Part shown: positions 19,391 through 20,000 of the stretch, piece by piece | Layout of the letters: each line of letters opens with the position of its first letter | Numbering within the stretch: the first letter of the stretch is position 1 | NCBI GenBank assembly: GCA_015478945.1 | Contig: JABUQX010078620.1 | Coordinates: 1-20,000, forward strand | DNA: 20,000 nt | Direction of reading: 5' to 3' | Origin: Trachelipus rathkii | Lineage: Eukaryota; Arthropoda; Malacostraca; Isopoda; Trachelipodidae | Notes under the pieces: generated by a model | What the model was told of the DNA's origin: nothing | The model's input: the letters and a program-made list of their open reading frames with translations, nothing else | Databases searched by the model: none | Translations under genes and position numbers: made by a program

Positions 19391-20000
19391 ATTTCATGAA
19401 TTTTCAGTTCCTAGAGATTGGAGGGTAGCAGTAATAGCACCCTTATATAAAGATAAGGGGGATAATGGTAACTGTAAGAATTATAGGGAATTAGTTTATT
19501 GAGTGTTTTGTAGGGAAGATATATAATGGTATTTTGGTCAATAAAGTTCGTCGATTGACTGAAGGACTGGTTGGTGAAGATCAAGGTGCTTTTAGAAGTG
19601 GTAGAGAATGTGTGGATCAAATCTTTACATTGAAACAAATGATTGAGAAAATGAGAGAGAAGAAGAATAATAAATTTTATTTAGTTTTTATGGATTTGCA
19701 GCATTCGTATCATAGGATTAATAGGGAAGCTTTACGGCAGGTGTTTGTGATATATGGTATTGGTGATAGGCTTCTGAATGGAAGAATGAATGTATGACGA
19801 TAGTGAAACGTGTGCAAGAATAAATGAAATTGAAAGTGATTGGTTTAATATTGATATGGAGTAAGGCAACTATGTGTTATGTCTCCTTGGTTATTTAATT
19901 TGTATATGGATGGGCCTATGAAAAAATTAGAGTGGGGTTAACAGTGGAAAGTATTTGAATGATGGAGAATGGAAGAGAGTGAAGGATCCCCTACTTTTTA
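19391..20000 (+). pseudogene. Non-LTR retrotransposon reverse transcriptase, frameshifted and cut by the window end
   Basis: The LINE-type RT copies element RNA into DNA at a nicked target. In order: VPRDWRVAVIAPLYKDKGD (19407-19463); a damaged N-Y-R-x-I-S-L-L-type region with indels (about 19470-19530); then a frame at 19534-19797 with GAFRSGRECVDQIFTLKQ and motif A, FMDLQHSYHRINREAL. The catalytic Asp of motif A is kept, but the usual second Asp is His. After a frame change at about 19793, motif B follows as MSPWLFNLYMD (19879-19911), and the window ends after DPLLF, exactly where the YxDD box should begin. At least three frame changes make it non-functional. The upstream endonuclease was not found; 19081-19390 shows no clear domain. 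The clade is left open. Confidence 0.85.

Noticed and set aside
1..20000. CRISPR arrays, bacterial operons, rRNA or organelle genes
   Set aside because: No regularly spaced repeats, no ribosome-binding-site-led gene strings and no conserved rRNA or mitochondrial gene sequence were seen.

Overview
This window reads as very AT-rich nuclear DNA from a eukaryote, most likely an invertebrate animal. There are no bacterial operons, rRNA or CRISPR arrays, and I recognise no intact host gene. The organism call rests on long (AT)n and (ATA)n microsatellites, one possible 53-bp spliceosomal intron, and decayed retroelements (a Ty3/Gypsy-type gag and a non-LTR reverse transcriptase) of kinds common in molluscs and other marine invertebrates. 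I cannot name the species.

Layout. Positions 3-310 hold a possible last exon pair of a gene running in from the left. Positions 353-10870 are almost entirely non-coding, with dense AT, ATT and ATA repeats from about 6.2 kb onward. One short GC-richer island at 3.26-3.56 kb is open on both strands. Positions 10881-18327 are the main feature: a minus-strand LTR retrotransposon, about 7.4 kb as it stands, sitting inside an AT-repeat block whose remnants flank it (about 10.42-10.85 and 18.33-19.08 kb). Its two LTRs can be recognised from matching sequence. The 5' LTR is at 17153-18327 (1175 bp). The 3' LTR is at 10881-13141, which shortens to about 1.17 kb once a nested 1084-bp hAT-type DNA element (11008-12091) and its duplicated target are removed. 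The uninterrupted 5' LTR preserves the empty site of that insertion.

The 4.0-kb interior carries, in minus-strand order, a tRNA-Pro-like primer-binding site, a coiled-coil gag N-terminus, a gag capsid block, two damaged zinc knuckles, a protease trace and a protease-downstream linker. No reverse transcriptase, RNase H or integrase is visible. In that space is a purine-rich stretch with K/E/R-rich reading-frame fragments (13205-14091). The element is therefore a dead, internally deleted or non-autonomous copy. The right edge (about 19.39-20 kb) holds a decayed plus-strand non-LTR reverse transcriptase, cut by the window end just where its catalytic YxDD box should start.

The inferred order of events is: AT block, then LTR element insertion, then hAT insertion into one LTR, with decay by substitutions and many 1-2 base indels. 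No previously undescribed functional system is convincingly present. The most informative structures are the nested hAT with its internal empty-site control and the unexplained K/E-rich tract where pol should be.
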